Assembly: GCF_902806685.2 (NCBI RefSeq)
Contig: NC_048542.1
Location: 11,826,533 to 11,890,532, forward strand
Reading direction: 5' to 3'
Length of the DNA: 64,000 bases
Origin: Maniola hyperantus
Lineage: Eukaryota; Arthropoda; Insecta; Lepidoptera; Nymphalidae
The notes under the pieces were generated by a model that did no database searches, had not been told where the DNA came from, and was given only the letters and a program-made list of their open reading frames with translations. The stretch's first letter is position 1; every line of letters starts with the position of its first letter. The position numbers and the translations under genes were made by a program. Positions 52,652 through 62,640 of this stretch are shown one piece after another.

Positions 52652-52824
52652 TATAAGTCCCGCAAATTGCGCGTGGCCGCCATTTTAGTGACGTCAGCAC
52701 TAGACTGAAGTTTCGAGTTGATGGTATATTTTTACTTTAATATACATTAAATGACGTCAAAATGACGTCATTTTGAAGTTAATGAGACATGGTTCCAGCG
52801 CAGTAGCAATTTGCGGGACTTATA
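52652..52824. mobile_element. MITE with TATA flanks and several TGACGTCA sites
   Basis: Left TATAAGTCCCGCAAATTGCG; right GCAATTTGCGGGACTTATA; 19-bp near-perfect inverted ends. The interior has GTGACGTCAGC (about 52690) and TGACGTCAAAATGACGTCAT (about 52752-52771). A TA target duplication is likely. No coding capacity. Confidence 0.85.
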
Positions 52825-53084
52825 ACTAATGAAGTTACATAATAATGTGGGTCATCCCCGAGAACATGACAAATAAAAAATCTCCCGATAAAGTCTTGAA
52901 ATATCTCGATGCTATTAACCTAATTTCTTGCTTTATTGGAAGTGGTGGCTGTTCCGATAATTACAAAGGAGGTCACAAAAATGATTTACCACCACAAAAA
53001 TGTTATCCGTTTTCATAAAAAGACAATATTAGCCGCTTAGCTAGTAATATTTTTTGATTCAATATATTTTACTGGATTTTAATA

Positions 53085-53155
53085 AGATACCTTATATATT
53101 ATAAGGTAAAGCTGACCGACTGACTGATCTATCAACGCACAGCCCAAACTACTGG
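53085..53155 (+). mobile_element. Helitron-like family B, 5' fragment
   Basis: ACCTTATATATTATAAGGTA, GCTGACCGACTGACTGATC, CACAGCCCAAACTACTGGAC, breaking at TAGGCTGTAACGGC where a SINE O fragment follows. Confidence 0.65.
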
Positions 53156-53300
53156 ACTAGGCTGTAACGGCAAAGCAATGCCGCCAAGCGATTTCGGGTA
53201 CTATGCTGCATAGAAACCGATATAAGTGAGGTAATGGTATAACGGTGAGATATAGCCCTAATAGTTTTATATCTCTTTTAGATAACCCCCTTCTATCTAA
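53156..53300 (+). mobile_element. SINE O middle fragment
   Basis: TGTAACGGCAAAGCAATGCC, GCCAAGCGATTTCGGGTACT, ATGCTGCATAGAAACCGATA, and later AACCCCCTTCTATCTAAGAC match the body of SINE O. It is joined directly to a Helitron-like B fragment. Confidence 0.65.
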
Positions 53301-53439
53301 GACTGTATGTGATATGAGATAGGTGAGATCTCAGTGAAACAACAACAAAAATTTTTTTTACAAAATAAATCTAATTCTTCAAAATATTTACTTGTACACG
53401 AAATTCTTTTTATCTGTGAAGAAAATAAAATATGCGTAA

Positions 53440-53739
53440 CTAGCTTATGCTCGCGACTTCGTCCGCGTGGACTACAAAAATTCAAACCCCTATTTCACCC
53501 CCTTAGGAGTTGAATTTTCAAAAATCCTTTTTTAGCGGATGCCTACGTCATAATAGCTATCTGCATGCCAAATTTCAGCCTGATCCGTCCAGTAGTTTGA
53601 GCTGCGCGTTGATAGATCAGTCATCAATAATGTAGACATCTGCTAAAAAAGGATGTTTGAAAATTCAACCCCTAAGGGGGTGAAATAGGGGCTTGAAATT
53701 TGTGTAGTCCATGCAGACGAAGTCGCAAGCATAAGCTAG
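53440..53739. mobile_element. Inverted pair of Helitron-like B sequences
   Basis: Minus-strand copy 53440-53622 (CTAG at 53440, CGCGACTTCGTCCGCGTGG, GCCTACGTCATAATAGC, GATCCGTCCAGTAGTTTGAG, GATAGATCAGTCATC) is followed at once by a plus-strand 3' half 53623-53739 (GTAGACATCTGCTAAAAAAG, CAACCCCTAAGGGGGTGAAA, CCATGCAGACGAAGTCGC, CTAG at 53736-53739). The whole unit has CTAG-bearing hairpin ends pointing outward. Confidence 0.82.
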
Positions 53740-54046
53740 TGTACAAATATATCGTCAACTGAAAAGCCTGAAACAAATTATCAGATGCGGCTGGCGGAAA
53801 CATACTTATACGTATACGTACATGTATATACATAGACGGATACATTACATACAGGTGTTTGGATACTAATATATATTATAATAGTATCCTGAACAGTTAG
53901 CACAGTTGCACGTTTGTACAGCAAACAGTTGGACGAAGTCGCGGACGTAGCCGATGTAATTAGCTCTTTCCTGCGAATATTCGTTTGCTTCGCTTTGGGA
54001 TTTCTAAAAAATTAAATTTTTCCATAAGTTCCATAAGTTTAATAAT

Positions 54047-54357
54047 AAGCTGTGATAGACTAGTGGTTAGGACATCCACCTTCTAATTGAAGGTCGGGGG
54101 TTCGATGTCGGGCACGCACCTCTAACTTTTCGGAGTTATGTGCGTTTTAATTAATTAAATATCACTTGCTTTGAAGGTGAAGGAAAACATCGTGAGGAAA
54201 CCTGCATGCCTGAGAGTTCTCCATAATGTTCTCAAAGGTGTGTGAAGTCTACCAATCTGCACATGGCCAGCGTGGTAGACAATGGCCAAAACCCTTCTCA
54301 CTCTGAGAGGAGACCCGTGCTCTGTAGTGAGCCGGTGATGGGTTGATCATGATGATT
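54047..54357 (+). mobile_element. tRNA-derived SINE C, near full length
   Basis: TGTGATAGACTAGTGGTTAG (A box), GGGTTCGATGTCGGGCACG (B box), CTAACTTTTCGGAGTTATGT, ACATCGTGAGGAAACCTGCA, CAGCGTGGTAGACAATGGCC, AGGAGACCCGTGCTCTGTAG, GGTTGATCATGATGAT. Very similar to 20576-20900, with only a short ATG tail. Confidence 0.88.
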
Positions 54358-54822
54358 GTAAGTTTAATATTTAATCTCTGTGCTAGGGAAAGTTCTATAT
54401 TAAGATCGATTCAGGGAATAAGCCATGAAAGGTATCGTACACACTTTCGCATATAAGAAAGTATGGGTAAGTATAGTAAGTATGGATTAGGAAGCACCTT
54501 CTATAGTAAGACAAAGAAGATAAAATAATATTGTATTCAGAGTTGCTACTGCAAGATATCTGGAATTACGAAAAAACGCCGTCACGATTCTACTCGTGTA
54601 AAGTTACAAATTTAATCAAGCGCATTTCTTCGCAAATACGAAGAGGCGACCTAATTTCCATCAGACGCCTTCCGTTTTTATTGTTTTCGTAAGTTTCGAG
54701 GCAATTTGAAGATTAATAAAATGTAAATCAACCGTACTTACCTACTGGACTTTTTGCTAACAAACTTGATCTAAAAATGTAAGATAAAATTATGAACTTT
54801 ATGAAGTACCGACCTCTTTTTA
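54358..54822. other. Unassigned AT-rich sequence
   Basis: ACACTTTCGCATATAAGAAA near 54442 is a scrap of a Helitron-like 5' end. Nothing else recognised. Confidence 0.4.
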
Positions 54823-55025
54823 GGGTTCCGTACCCAAAGAGTGCCAACGGGACCCCATTACTAAGCCGCCGCTGTCTGTCCGTCCGTCTGTCTGTCTGCC
54901 TGCCAGCAGACTGCATCTCATGCACAGAGTAGGTATGTATTTCTATTGCCTAAAATTAATCAGTGTTATTTCTTGTACAATTAAACTCTGCGTGTGCGAG
55001 TGCGACACGCACTTGACCGATTCTT
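54823..55025 (+). repeat. Interspersed repeat family E, internally deleted
   Basis: AGGGTTCCGTACCCAAAGAG, TGCCAACGGGACCCCATTAC, CTGTCTGTCCGTCCGTCTG, CAGCAGACTGCATCTCATGC, then TTGTACAATTAAACTCTGCG and GTGCGACACGCACTTGACCG. Confidence 0.75.
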
Positions 55026-55807
55026 TATTACATTTTTTAAATTTTAAATTTAAATTTCTGTCGCCTAAAACACAGGTGTATACTTACCTAGCTTAGGGAC
55101 AGTGGGTGTTTCTGTATACCTACTTAATAAATTGGTCTGATATTATAAGAATGTATTGTACCTACATTTAAATATGCAGATGTACTTGTAGGTACCTATG
55201 TTTTTTAAACAATAAACAATTTATAATAAAATTATAAGTAATATAATTAAAAAGATATAATGGTGCAAAAATAAAGCACACAAATAAATCACTGCTTTGC
55301 GTATCGGAGGATCATTAGGTAACAAAATATTCCCATTTAATTGGACTGGTATTTAATCAATGTGGAACGATTTTATAATAGCTAAAGATTTCCACTTTGG
55401 TTAATAAATAATCGAACTGAGATCTCAGCTCTGGTTGATAGAGACGGGGTGTTAAGTTTCTAAATTAAATTTTGCAGAGGGATAATTTAGTAGTTTTCTT
55501 GATTGGTTTATTTTATTATATTTATTAATGGGATAGTGTTCCTACCTACTACTCGTTTTGCTTGCGGGTTCCTTAAAATGTTCTCTGAGAATGATGGCTC
55601 AAAGCACAACGTCGAAGCGAAAGTGTCTTTTCTAAACGAAATAAATATTTCGAAATAAGTACACTGAAATTTTTTACACCACGAAAAATACCATTTCTGA
55701 GAAGCGAAAAAGTGAAAGAGCATAAATAAGCGCGTGCGGAATTACTACAATACAAGCAAAATAGTTTAAAGGTTTAGTTTAGTTTGAAATAATTTTAATA
55801 AATCACA
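55026..55807. other. Unassigned AT-rich sequence
   Basis: Two short overlapping minus-strand frames at 55508-55755 carry no motif. No repeat recognised. Confidence 0.4.
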
Positions 55808-56118
55808 ATGCTTAACATCATGATCAACACTATCACTACACAGCACGGGTCTCCTCTCAGAGTGAGAAGGGTTTTGGCCATAGTCTACCTCGCTGGCCAT
55901 TTGCAGATTGGCAGACTTCACACACAATATTATGATTTTATAAAGAACTCTCAGGCACGCAGGTTTCCTCACGATGTTTTCTTTCACCGTTAAAGCAAGT
56001 AATATTTAATTAATTAAAACGCAAATAACTCCAAAAAGTTAGAGGTGCGTACCCGGGATCGAAACCCCGACCTCCGATTAGAAGGCGGACGTCCTAACCA
56101 CTAGGCTATCACAGCTTA
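55808..56118 (-). mobile_element. tRNA-derived SINE C, full length
   Basis: Minus-strand copy: ACGGGTCTCCTCTCAGAGTG, CTGGCCATTTGCAGATTGGC, GGTTTCCTCACGATGTTTTC, CCGGGATCGAAACCCCGACC (B box antisense), AACCACTAGGCTATCACAGC (A box antisense at the end). The 3' tail is CATGATCAAC without extended ATG repeats. The short frames at 55766-55993 are artefacts. Confidence 0.85.
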
Positions 56119-56896
56119 TATCGCGATGCTCGCTTCTCCGAAACTACACGAAGGGCTAACATGCCTTGCGTGGGATTGCTCAGCAATAGATTTGCAACGA
56201 ATGGCATGGTAGTTTTTAAAACCTAAAAAATAATAAATCGTAATATGACGCGAATATCTCAACGGCTTATAAATAATACGGTACCTACGACCTAGGCACT
56301 CATTTTTTGTAGAACACATAATTTCTTAGATAATTAATTAGCCTAATTTACCTATTACTATCTACTTGTCAATAAATTATCTCTGCTATCTAAATACAAT
56401 ACTCATAATTTTGGCCAGCCTGATCGAAATTTAATTAAAAAAAAAAAAGATTTTATTTCAGGCAATGAAAATACAACTCATAACAATATACACACAATAT
56501 GGAGTAAGTATAGGTATACCTATTGCGTAGTAAAAAATTAATATTATATTCCTGTATAAATATTACTGCAATATACGAAACCAATTATTCAGGAATATTA
56601 AGTCGTGGATAAAAATGAAAGCAAAATCGTTGAATTATTCATTAATACTTAAATCGACTCGCGTATGGATGATCGCGCGTCATTACGACCTTTACAAAAT
56701 AATATATTCCGATTTAATTGGAATTGGAATTAATGATGATACGTTTTATTATCTGAGGTAAATAAATAATTTTATCAATAAAATTCCCTATTTCTGTTTC
56801 ACGAAATCAATAATTATTGAATACCGCTAGATACTATAGATAGCACAATGATTTTTGTTTGAACACTTTCGACTGTCCGATTATTATTAACTACTT
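56119..56896. other. Unassigned AT-rich sequence
   Basis: AAAAAAAAAAAAGATTTTAT at about 56438 may be the start of a reversed retroelement tail. No gene recognised. Confidence 0.4.
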
Positions 56897-57200
56897 AGCT
56901 GATGCTCGCGACGCGACGTCATTCGCGCGAATTAAGGTTTTTTAAAAATCCCGTGGGAACTCTTTCATTTTGCGGGATAAAAAGTTTCCTATGTCCATTT
57001 CCGGGACGCGAGCTACATCTGTACCAAATTTCATATAAATCGGTTAAGTGGATGGTTCTTTAAGAATCACGTGGGAACTCTTCGATTTTCCGGGATTAAA
57101 AGATAAGCTAACTCTGTACCAAATTTCATCATAATCAGTTAAACAGACAGTGAAAAATGAGCAGACAGATAGACACACTTTCGCATTTATAATATTAAGA
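56897..57200 (-). mobile_element. Helitron-like subfamily A' with doubled core
   Basis: TTAGCTGATGCTCGCGACGC, AATCCCGTGGGAACTCTTTC, AAAGTTTCCTATGTCCATTT, ATATAAATCGGTTAAGTGGA, then a second ACTCTTCGATTTTCCGGGAT, GTTAAACAGACAGTGAAAA, CTTTCGCATTTATAATATTA. Same long variant as 31194-31520. The terminal CTAG is mutated to TTAG. Confidence 0.72.
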
Positions 57201-57337
57201 ATGGATTTTTCTGCAACACTACCAGACGTGTTAGCGTTTAGTAGGTATTTTACTGTAGGTATAGTTCCATGTTTCTACCCACTACCAGCAATCTCTTATG
57301 TATTCCTAAGTGCTTGTTAAAATTTCTTTCTCTTAAA

Positions 57338-57640
57338 CAACTGTTTCGTTAGTCTAGTGTTTATGTTCGACTGCAGGTGACCTGGCGTTCGATTCCCTGA
57401 ACGTAGTAGTATTCCCTGATATTCCCTAACATACAAGTAGTTAGGTATTGGAGTATTGGTCTGGAGTTGGTGGTGTTTCTCCCTGTGTTTTGAAGAGTAC
57501 GTAAAGCCGTCGCGCGTCGGCCTACACCTGATCAGGCGACTGCCATCCCATCGGGTTATACCTAAAGTGAGGGAATAGAGAATGCAAATCGTGTTTGCGC
57601 GCACATTTTGTGTACTATGTATAATAATAATATGATCTCC
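57338..57640 (+). mobile_element. tRNA-derived SINE T, diverged copy
   Basis: TTTCGTTAGTCTAGTG (decayed A box), GGCGTTCGATTCCCTGAACG (B box), CTGGAGTTGGTGGTGTTTC, GAAGAGTACGTAAAGCCGTC, CCCATCGGGTTATACCTAAA, GTGAGGGAATAGAGAATGC, TCGTGTTTGCGCGCACATTT, then (ATA)n. It follows 35286-35685 in order. Confidence 0.72.
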
Positions 57641-57822
57641 CACGAAGTTGAATACGGCGAAAATACATTTTTATTATACTTATTTATTTCAATGCCTACT
57701 TACCACTTAGTTACCTACTAAGTACAACAGCCTGACCATAAGATAAATATCTTATGGTCTTTGGAGGGAAGATTATAATATAAACATATTTCTGTGGTTG
57801 GTAGGTAAAAAGACATGTTCTG

Positions 57823-58113
57823 TACCCGTAGTATAAGATTTTACGTCTCACCAAACTTTGCTAGAATTCGAGAATCGAAACACAATAACATCAAAGTAAA
57901 ATAGACCTAAAGAGCCTTGAATTGAAGTGAAAAATTCAATGCCACTGATTTTAATTTCGCAACATTTCCGCTTGGAGCGCTGGCTGTAGATGTGTAGACA
58001 AACTTGAGCTTTAAAACAAGGCAAGTAAGATCCAGTTTACTATAACGCGGGAGTGTTTCGACTCTCGAATTCTAGCAACGTTTGGTGAGACGTAAAATCT
58101 TATACTATGGGTA
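57823..58113. mobile_element. MITE family Z, copy 1 (291 bp)
   Basis: Ends TACCCGTAGTATAAGATTTT, ACGTCTCACCAAAC and, inverted, GTTTGGTGAGACGTAAAATC, TTATACTATGGGTA. The inverted arms extend inward through GAATTCGAGAATCGAAACAC against TTTCGACTCTCGAATTC. TA flanks suggest a Tc1/mariner-type target. The interior has TTGGAGCGCTGGCTGTAGAT and AAACTTGAGCTTTAAAACAA. Confidence 0.88.
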
Positions 58114-58154
58114 CCGTTATTCAGTTTAATTTATTTTTAGAGTGTAAATGCTGG

Positions 58155-58305
58155 ACATTAGGAGCTGTTTACAGATTCCATGCAACACTAACTTCGTAAA
58201 GGAAATTAGTCGTGAGGTGCGCGAGGGAACTTTTAATTTATTCTCTTCGTAATCTGAATATGAAAGTAGCAAGAATGCGGTCTCAACGTGCATTAAAATA
58301 TTATA
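58155..58305 (+). repeat. Repeat family J, second copy
   Basis: GTTTACAGATTCCATGCAAC, GGAAATTAGTCGTGAGGTGC, GGGAACTTTTAATTTATTCT, CGTAATCTGAATATGAAAG, CTCAACGTGCATT, collinear with 31850-31985. Confidence 0.6.
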
Positions 58306-58362
58306 AAGGAAATTAAGCTAGTGAAAGACTAAAGCTTTTAACAATTACAAACTCCCATTTTC

Positions 58363-58575
58363 AGGGTTCCGTACCTAAAAGGAAAAAGGAACCCCTATAG
58401 GATCACTTCGTTGTGTTTGTCTGTCAAGTAAAACCTATAGGGTTCTTCCCGCTGATCTAGAAAAATTTTGGTAGGTAGGTAGGCCTTAAAGCACAAGTAG
58501 ATGAAGGAAAATAGGTACACAAAAAAATGTGGGTATGAACAGTTTACTGAATCCCATATAGATGGCGCTGTTCGT
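58363..58575 (+). repeat. Interspersed repeat family D, 5' part
   Basis: AGGGTTCCGTACCTAAAAGG, GAACCCCTATAGGATCACTT, TGTTTGTCTGTCAAGTAAAA, CTATAGGGTTCTTCCCGCTG, then CCCATATAGATGGCGCTGTT, which also occurs at 5627-5645 in the first D copy. The GAGTCCGAC end is missing. Confidence 0.7.
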
Positions 58576-58614
58576 AAAATATTTATTTATTTAAGCATTT
58601 AGATACATAAAGTG

Positions 58615-58798
58615 TACAGTAAGCGGCAGAAAATAATGTACATCGACCTTTAGATGGAGATAGCGGATTTGTAGAGCATTGTCTCTGTCGTTGAGACCGA
58701 CAAAACGTCACATAGGTATGAGTGACAGAGACAACGCTCTACAAAGCCGAAAAGTCATTCTAAAGGCCGATGTACATTATTTTCTACCGCGTACTGTA
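58615..58798. mobile_element. MITE family F, complete (184 bp)
   Basis: TACAGTAAGCGGCAGAAAAT, AATGTACATCGACCTTTAGA, TAGAGCATTGTCTCTGTCGT, then the inverse GACAGAGACAACGCTCTACA, CTAAAGGCCGATGTACATTA, TTTTCTACCGCGTACTGTA. Almost the entire element is one palindrome. TA flanks and CAGT termini indicate the Tc1/mariner superfamily. The reference copy for 4562, 13104 and 31525. Confidence 0.9.
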
Positions 58799-59149
58799 AC
58801 AATAATTCTTCTTCCTTCACAACCCCCGCCACTGCCAAGAGTCACTGGTTGAGATACAATCTTTTTAGTTTTTACAAAAGAGTATGAAAATGATTTTCAA
58901 ACATTATACTCCTAAACCTCCTAAAAAAAAAACACATTTTATTTATAAATAAGTACCTACCTGCCTCTTCGTACCACTTACTTATATTTATAAAATAAAC
59001 AAAAGTAACATTTATTTATGGTAAGACGTGCCACTTATTTATTCATATAACGATATGAGGACAGGTTTACGCAATATGTAAAAGATTACATACATATTAT
59101 ACTATCAATAAAGACGCTTATTAATGAAATATTATATTAAATCCATTAT
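58799..59149. other. Unassigned AT-rich sequence
   Basis: A short A run at 58924-58931; nothing recognised. Confidence 0.4.
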
Positions 59150-59270
59150 AGGGCAGGTCACGCGTTGTATTCAAGTCACGTATGATTATGGAACGGTCAC
59201 CTCAATAATTGCGTTCCTTTAGGGAATAAAAGGATAAGAATACACTAATAAAGTGAGATAATCTTATAAA
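59150..59270 (+). repeat. Repeat U, copy 1
   Basis: AGGGCAGGTCACGCGTTGTA, TTCAAGTCACGTATGATTAT, GGTCACCTCAATAATTGCGT. Collinear with 59935-60060 about 790 bases away. Confidence 0.6.
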
Positions 59271-59344
59271 GCTTATTTATTTAATCGTAGTCTAAAGCGA
59301 ACACAAAATTATTATTATGATATTGTAATAAACTAGATAATAAA

Positions 59345-59557
59345 CTAGATGATGCCCGCGACTTTGTCCGCGTGGTTTTAGGTTTTCTAAAAATCCCGTG
59401 GGATCTCTTTGATTTTTCAGGATAAAAAGTGTTCTTCCCCGGTATGTAAGCTAACTCTGTACCAAATTTCATTGAAATCGGTTGAACTGTTGGCCCGTCA
59501 AAAGCTTGCAGACAGACAGACAGACAGACACTTTCGTATTTATAATATTAAGTGTGG
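59345..59557 (-). mobile_element. Helitron-like subfamily A', full length
   Basis: CTAG at 59345-59348, CCCGCGACTTTGTCCGCGTG, GGGATCTCTTTGATTTTTCA, TGTACCAAATTTCATTGAAA, TTGAACTGTTGGCCCGTCAA, AGACAGACAGACAGACAC, TTTCGTATTTATAATATTAA. Confidence 0.75.
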
Positions 59558-59577
59558 ATAATATGTTATTAATTTAT

Positions 59578-59745
59578 TATAATACAAGGTGTAACCAGAA
59601 CGCAACGAAGACAGGTGATACTACTGATGATTACTGAACACCAAAAAAAAACGCGGAAAAATCTAAAAAAACCTATATTTTGCAAAAGTTTACGATATAT
59701 TGCAAATAAAACATCTTACTGACGCTAGAGGTCAGTAAATATAAT
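59578..59745 (-). repeat. Repeat family V, minus-strand copy
   Basis: ACAAGGTGTAACCAGAACGC, GGTGATACTACTGATGATTA, TTTGCAAAAGTTTACGATAT, ATTGCAAATAAAACATCTTA, CTGACGCTAGAGGTCAG. The reverse complement follows 21396-21566. Confidence 0.6.
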
Positions 59746-59934
59746 TTATGATTTGGTCTCTTTGACTGACTTTCATTTACGCTAACTTGTGCTAGAACTG
59801 AGTAGGGCAGAATATTAGGAAGATTTTTTACCTACAATTATTCGGATTTCAGTCTACCTATTTTCTGCTAAGCTATTGAGGTGTCATCTCATTGTACACG
59901 ATTTCTAAGGGAATATCTAACATCTAATAAAGGG

Positions 59935-60060
59935 CAGGTCACGCTATGTATCCGAGTCACGCGCGTCCGATCATTGCATGATCACCTTAATAACTGCGTG
60001 AAAGATATAGAAGAATAGGAAAAAGTGCCACGTATAAAGTGCAAATATTATACAAGATTA
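59935..60060 (+). repeat. Repeat U, copy 2
   Basis: AGGGCAGGTCACGCTATGTA, TCCGAGTCACGCGCGTCCGA, GATCACCTTAATAACTGCGT, then an AGATTATTGG end comparable to GATAATCTTAT in copy 1. Confidence 0.6.
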
Positions 60061-60098
60061 TTGGTAACTCGTTACCTTTAATAAATCTCCATTTTTTA

Positions 60099-60230
60099 CC
60101 ATCTCCACCTGTCGCGTACTATAGTAGGGCCGCCTAGTATAGGCACTCGGTCTCCACTCTAGGACTTTTCGGCTCCAACGGCCAATGGGTCATTGCCTCT
60201 ACAGCATACTAGCTACAAAATGACTGTAAA
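60099..60230. repeat. MITE Q terminus joined to an unidentified repeat
   Basis: CCATCTCCACCTGTCGCGTA, CTATA (60099-60124) is the right end of MITE Q. It is followed by GGGCCGCCTAGTATAGGCAC, TCGGTCTCCACTCTAGGACT, TTTCGGCTCCAACGGCC, which looks repeat-derived but has no second copy here. Confidence 0.45.
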
Positions 60231-62066
60231 CTAATGGATTATTTTAATTAGTTAATTGCTGTTTTGTTGGACTTTATCCAATGAACATCAGAACTAAAGC
60301 GTATCAAATATTCAAAGCACTTAAGTATAGCTGTGGGATTACTTAGTTGCTAATAAAATTAGCCTCAAAATGTCTTACAATTCAGAAATGGGCTGCTTTA
60401 AACATAATAACTTTTATCTTCTCTCATAAAAATTAACATTAATTATTGTGTGTTCATTCGTTCATATTTTGTTTTTGGAGGTTGTACCTTTTTTTTTTTT
60501 GGAGGGTTAAATCTTCCTAAAATACCCGATTGTTTTGGGGGAGAGATGCGTTTATATGGGATTTCTACCCACTGAAACCCCCTCGGTGTACATCCTCAGC
60601 AAACAAACACACTTGACATTTATAATATTAGGAATAATAATGGGTAGTGATTCCTACAGGCCTTTTATTTATACAAAGGAGTAAAAAATATTATGTGCAA
60701 ATAAATAAATGTTCTCACTCTAATTTCCGCTAGTACTTGTTTATATGCATTGTAGAGCTAGTACGTGGTCTGGCAAGCAATAGAACGATGCGGTGTCGTA
60801 AATTTAATGGCCCTGTGTAATGTGCTACATATTGTTTCACAGAATAAGCTATAGATATTGCCAAATAACTTTATATCACTGATCTGATGGAGCAACTATC
60901 AGTTTGCCGCTCTTATCCTGCCTTCCAGCCTATCACTGATGAAAACAGACGGTCAATTCAGGGTATAATTTTAATATTATTTGCGTGGGATACGTTGCGT
61001 AAGAAATTAGATACGTTCCAACTATAGGTTGTTATTGTCAAACAAAACTGTATCTAGGAGAGTATACCTGCTTATTTCAGCGAATGATCATACATAGAAA
61101 ACGCGTTTCAACCAAATAAATAATAATAGCTTACTTTTTGGCACTGGCCGCCGCTGCCAGCCGCCGCCGTGATTAAAATAATTACCGAGTTACAGTTGAA
61201 CTGGCGATGCGTGCGGCAAAGTACGTATCTACTTAGTACGCAACAGGTCCACGGTAGAGTTTTCGTTACGCCATGTGAGCCATAACGTAAGGAATGCTTG
61301 TATGTTTCATCATTCGCTGGGTTACCTACGCTACTGAAGTTTATATAGTCTACTAAAAACACGAATGTTATGTTAAACTCACATAGACTGAATAAAAACG
61401 AATGGATGAAAATCGGCTTTAGACAAAAAATTAAATTGTAGTCATCTGTCTTCGATATTCAAGCACAAAATCCTTTAACAATAAGATAGTTTGGCAAGAT
61501 TTAATACATCCAAAATCTCTTAGTCCGTAGATAATAACGGGGATAAAAAGTAGACAGATACCCAAACCTGAAGACAGTTAATCGTGATGTACGTTTTCGC
61601 CCGTCGCCTCCATAAATTACCCCTGTTCGGATTTCTTTCAATCCTGATTCCTTCGCCCGATAATTATTGCAAGCAGTGATTCAACGTGACTTTGGGAAAT
61701 CTCTCTCAAGACTACTTACCTTCTGTTATCTTTAGTATGGCTTTGCGAAGGTAGGCTATCATTACTAATTAAGATACCAATGTATTGGGTGGAGCAAATT
61801 AATACTGATTTATTTGAGAACAGTGTTGAATGTAATGTGATTTGCCAGCATTTTTGTACTAATATTATCCTACATCAAACTTCATAAAATAGATAGATAT
61901 AAATTAAGACTGGTTTTTTATTATGTTTGTTACAGCAATTACACAATGAATTTAAAAACATACCGCATACCGAAACAACATTCTAAAATTTTAAAGATCT
62001 TAGGTGCTAAAACCATTCATCATCAGACCAGCGCTAAAACGCTTTATTAGTCTCCTCCTAAGTTTT
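60231..62066. other. Long unassigned stretch
   Basis: ACACACTTGACATTTATAAT, ATTAGGAATAATAATGG at about 60608-60645 is a scrap of a Helitron-like 5' end. A T run lies at 60489-60502, and a GC-rich patch TGGCCGCCGCTGCCAGCCGC at 61146-61165. Nothing gene-like; an 84-codon minus-strand frame (61108-61362) lacks motifs. Confidence 0.45.
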
Positions 62067-62067
62067 T

Positions 62068-62160
62068 AGGGTTCTGTACCTCAAAAGGAAAAACGGAACC
62101 CTTATAGGATCACTTTGTTTTCTGTCTGTCTGACTGTCAATAACGAGCTCTCATAAGGTA
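62068..62160 (+). repeat. Interspersed repeat family D, 5' fragment
   Basis: AGGGTTCTGTACCTCAAAAG, GGAACCCTTATAGGATCACT, TTGTTTTCTGTCTGTCTGAC, then divergence. Confidence 0.65.
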
Positions 62161-62567
62161 CATCCTTTTTGTTTCCAAGAACCCGAAATTATTAAGCCAT
62201 TACCATTTCTTTGTAAAAAAAAATTCAAACTCGTCATGAGTTTTTCCACTCCTCTCTTTTATACTGTAAGCTTTGGGCTCTGAATAATTCCTAACATGGG
62301 CTATTACGTGAACCGCTATTGTTCTTTTATATGTGAAACCAAATTGTTACAATCTGTCCTTCGTGAATAATTTAACTTTTAAACTAAGGGTTTTGCGCCG
62401 TTTGTACGAGAAATTATTTGTAGTTTTATAGAGCAGTATCTGTTAATTACAGAACTTTAAAAATAATTGTGATATTGTATAGAAATTGAATTTCGCATCA
62501 ATAAATTAATGAAGTTCAATATTTAGTGTCAGATCTATAACGGCGAAATACGAGCGTCATTTTGTCA
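62161..62567. other. Unassigned AT-rich sequence
   Basis: No recognised feature. Confidence 0.4.
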
Positions 62568-62572
62568 ACTGC

Positions 62573-62604
<32 letters not shown>

Positions 62605-62608
62605 CGTG

Positions 62609-62640
<32 letters not shown>
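62568..62640. repeat. Interrupted (TG)n microsatellite
   Basis: About 36 TG units with single-base interruptions (TTTG, TGCG). Translated, it gives alternating Cys-Val runs in two frames (62562-62808), which are not genes. Confidence 0.92.

Noticed and set aside
57317..57643. 108-codon minus-strand ORF
   Set aside because: Antisense of SINE T copy 2.
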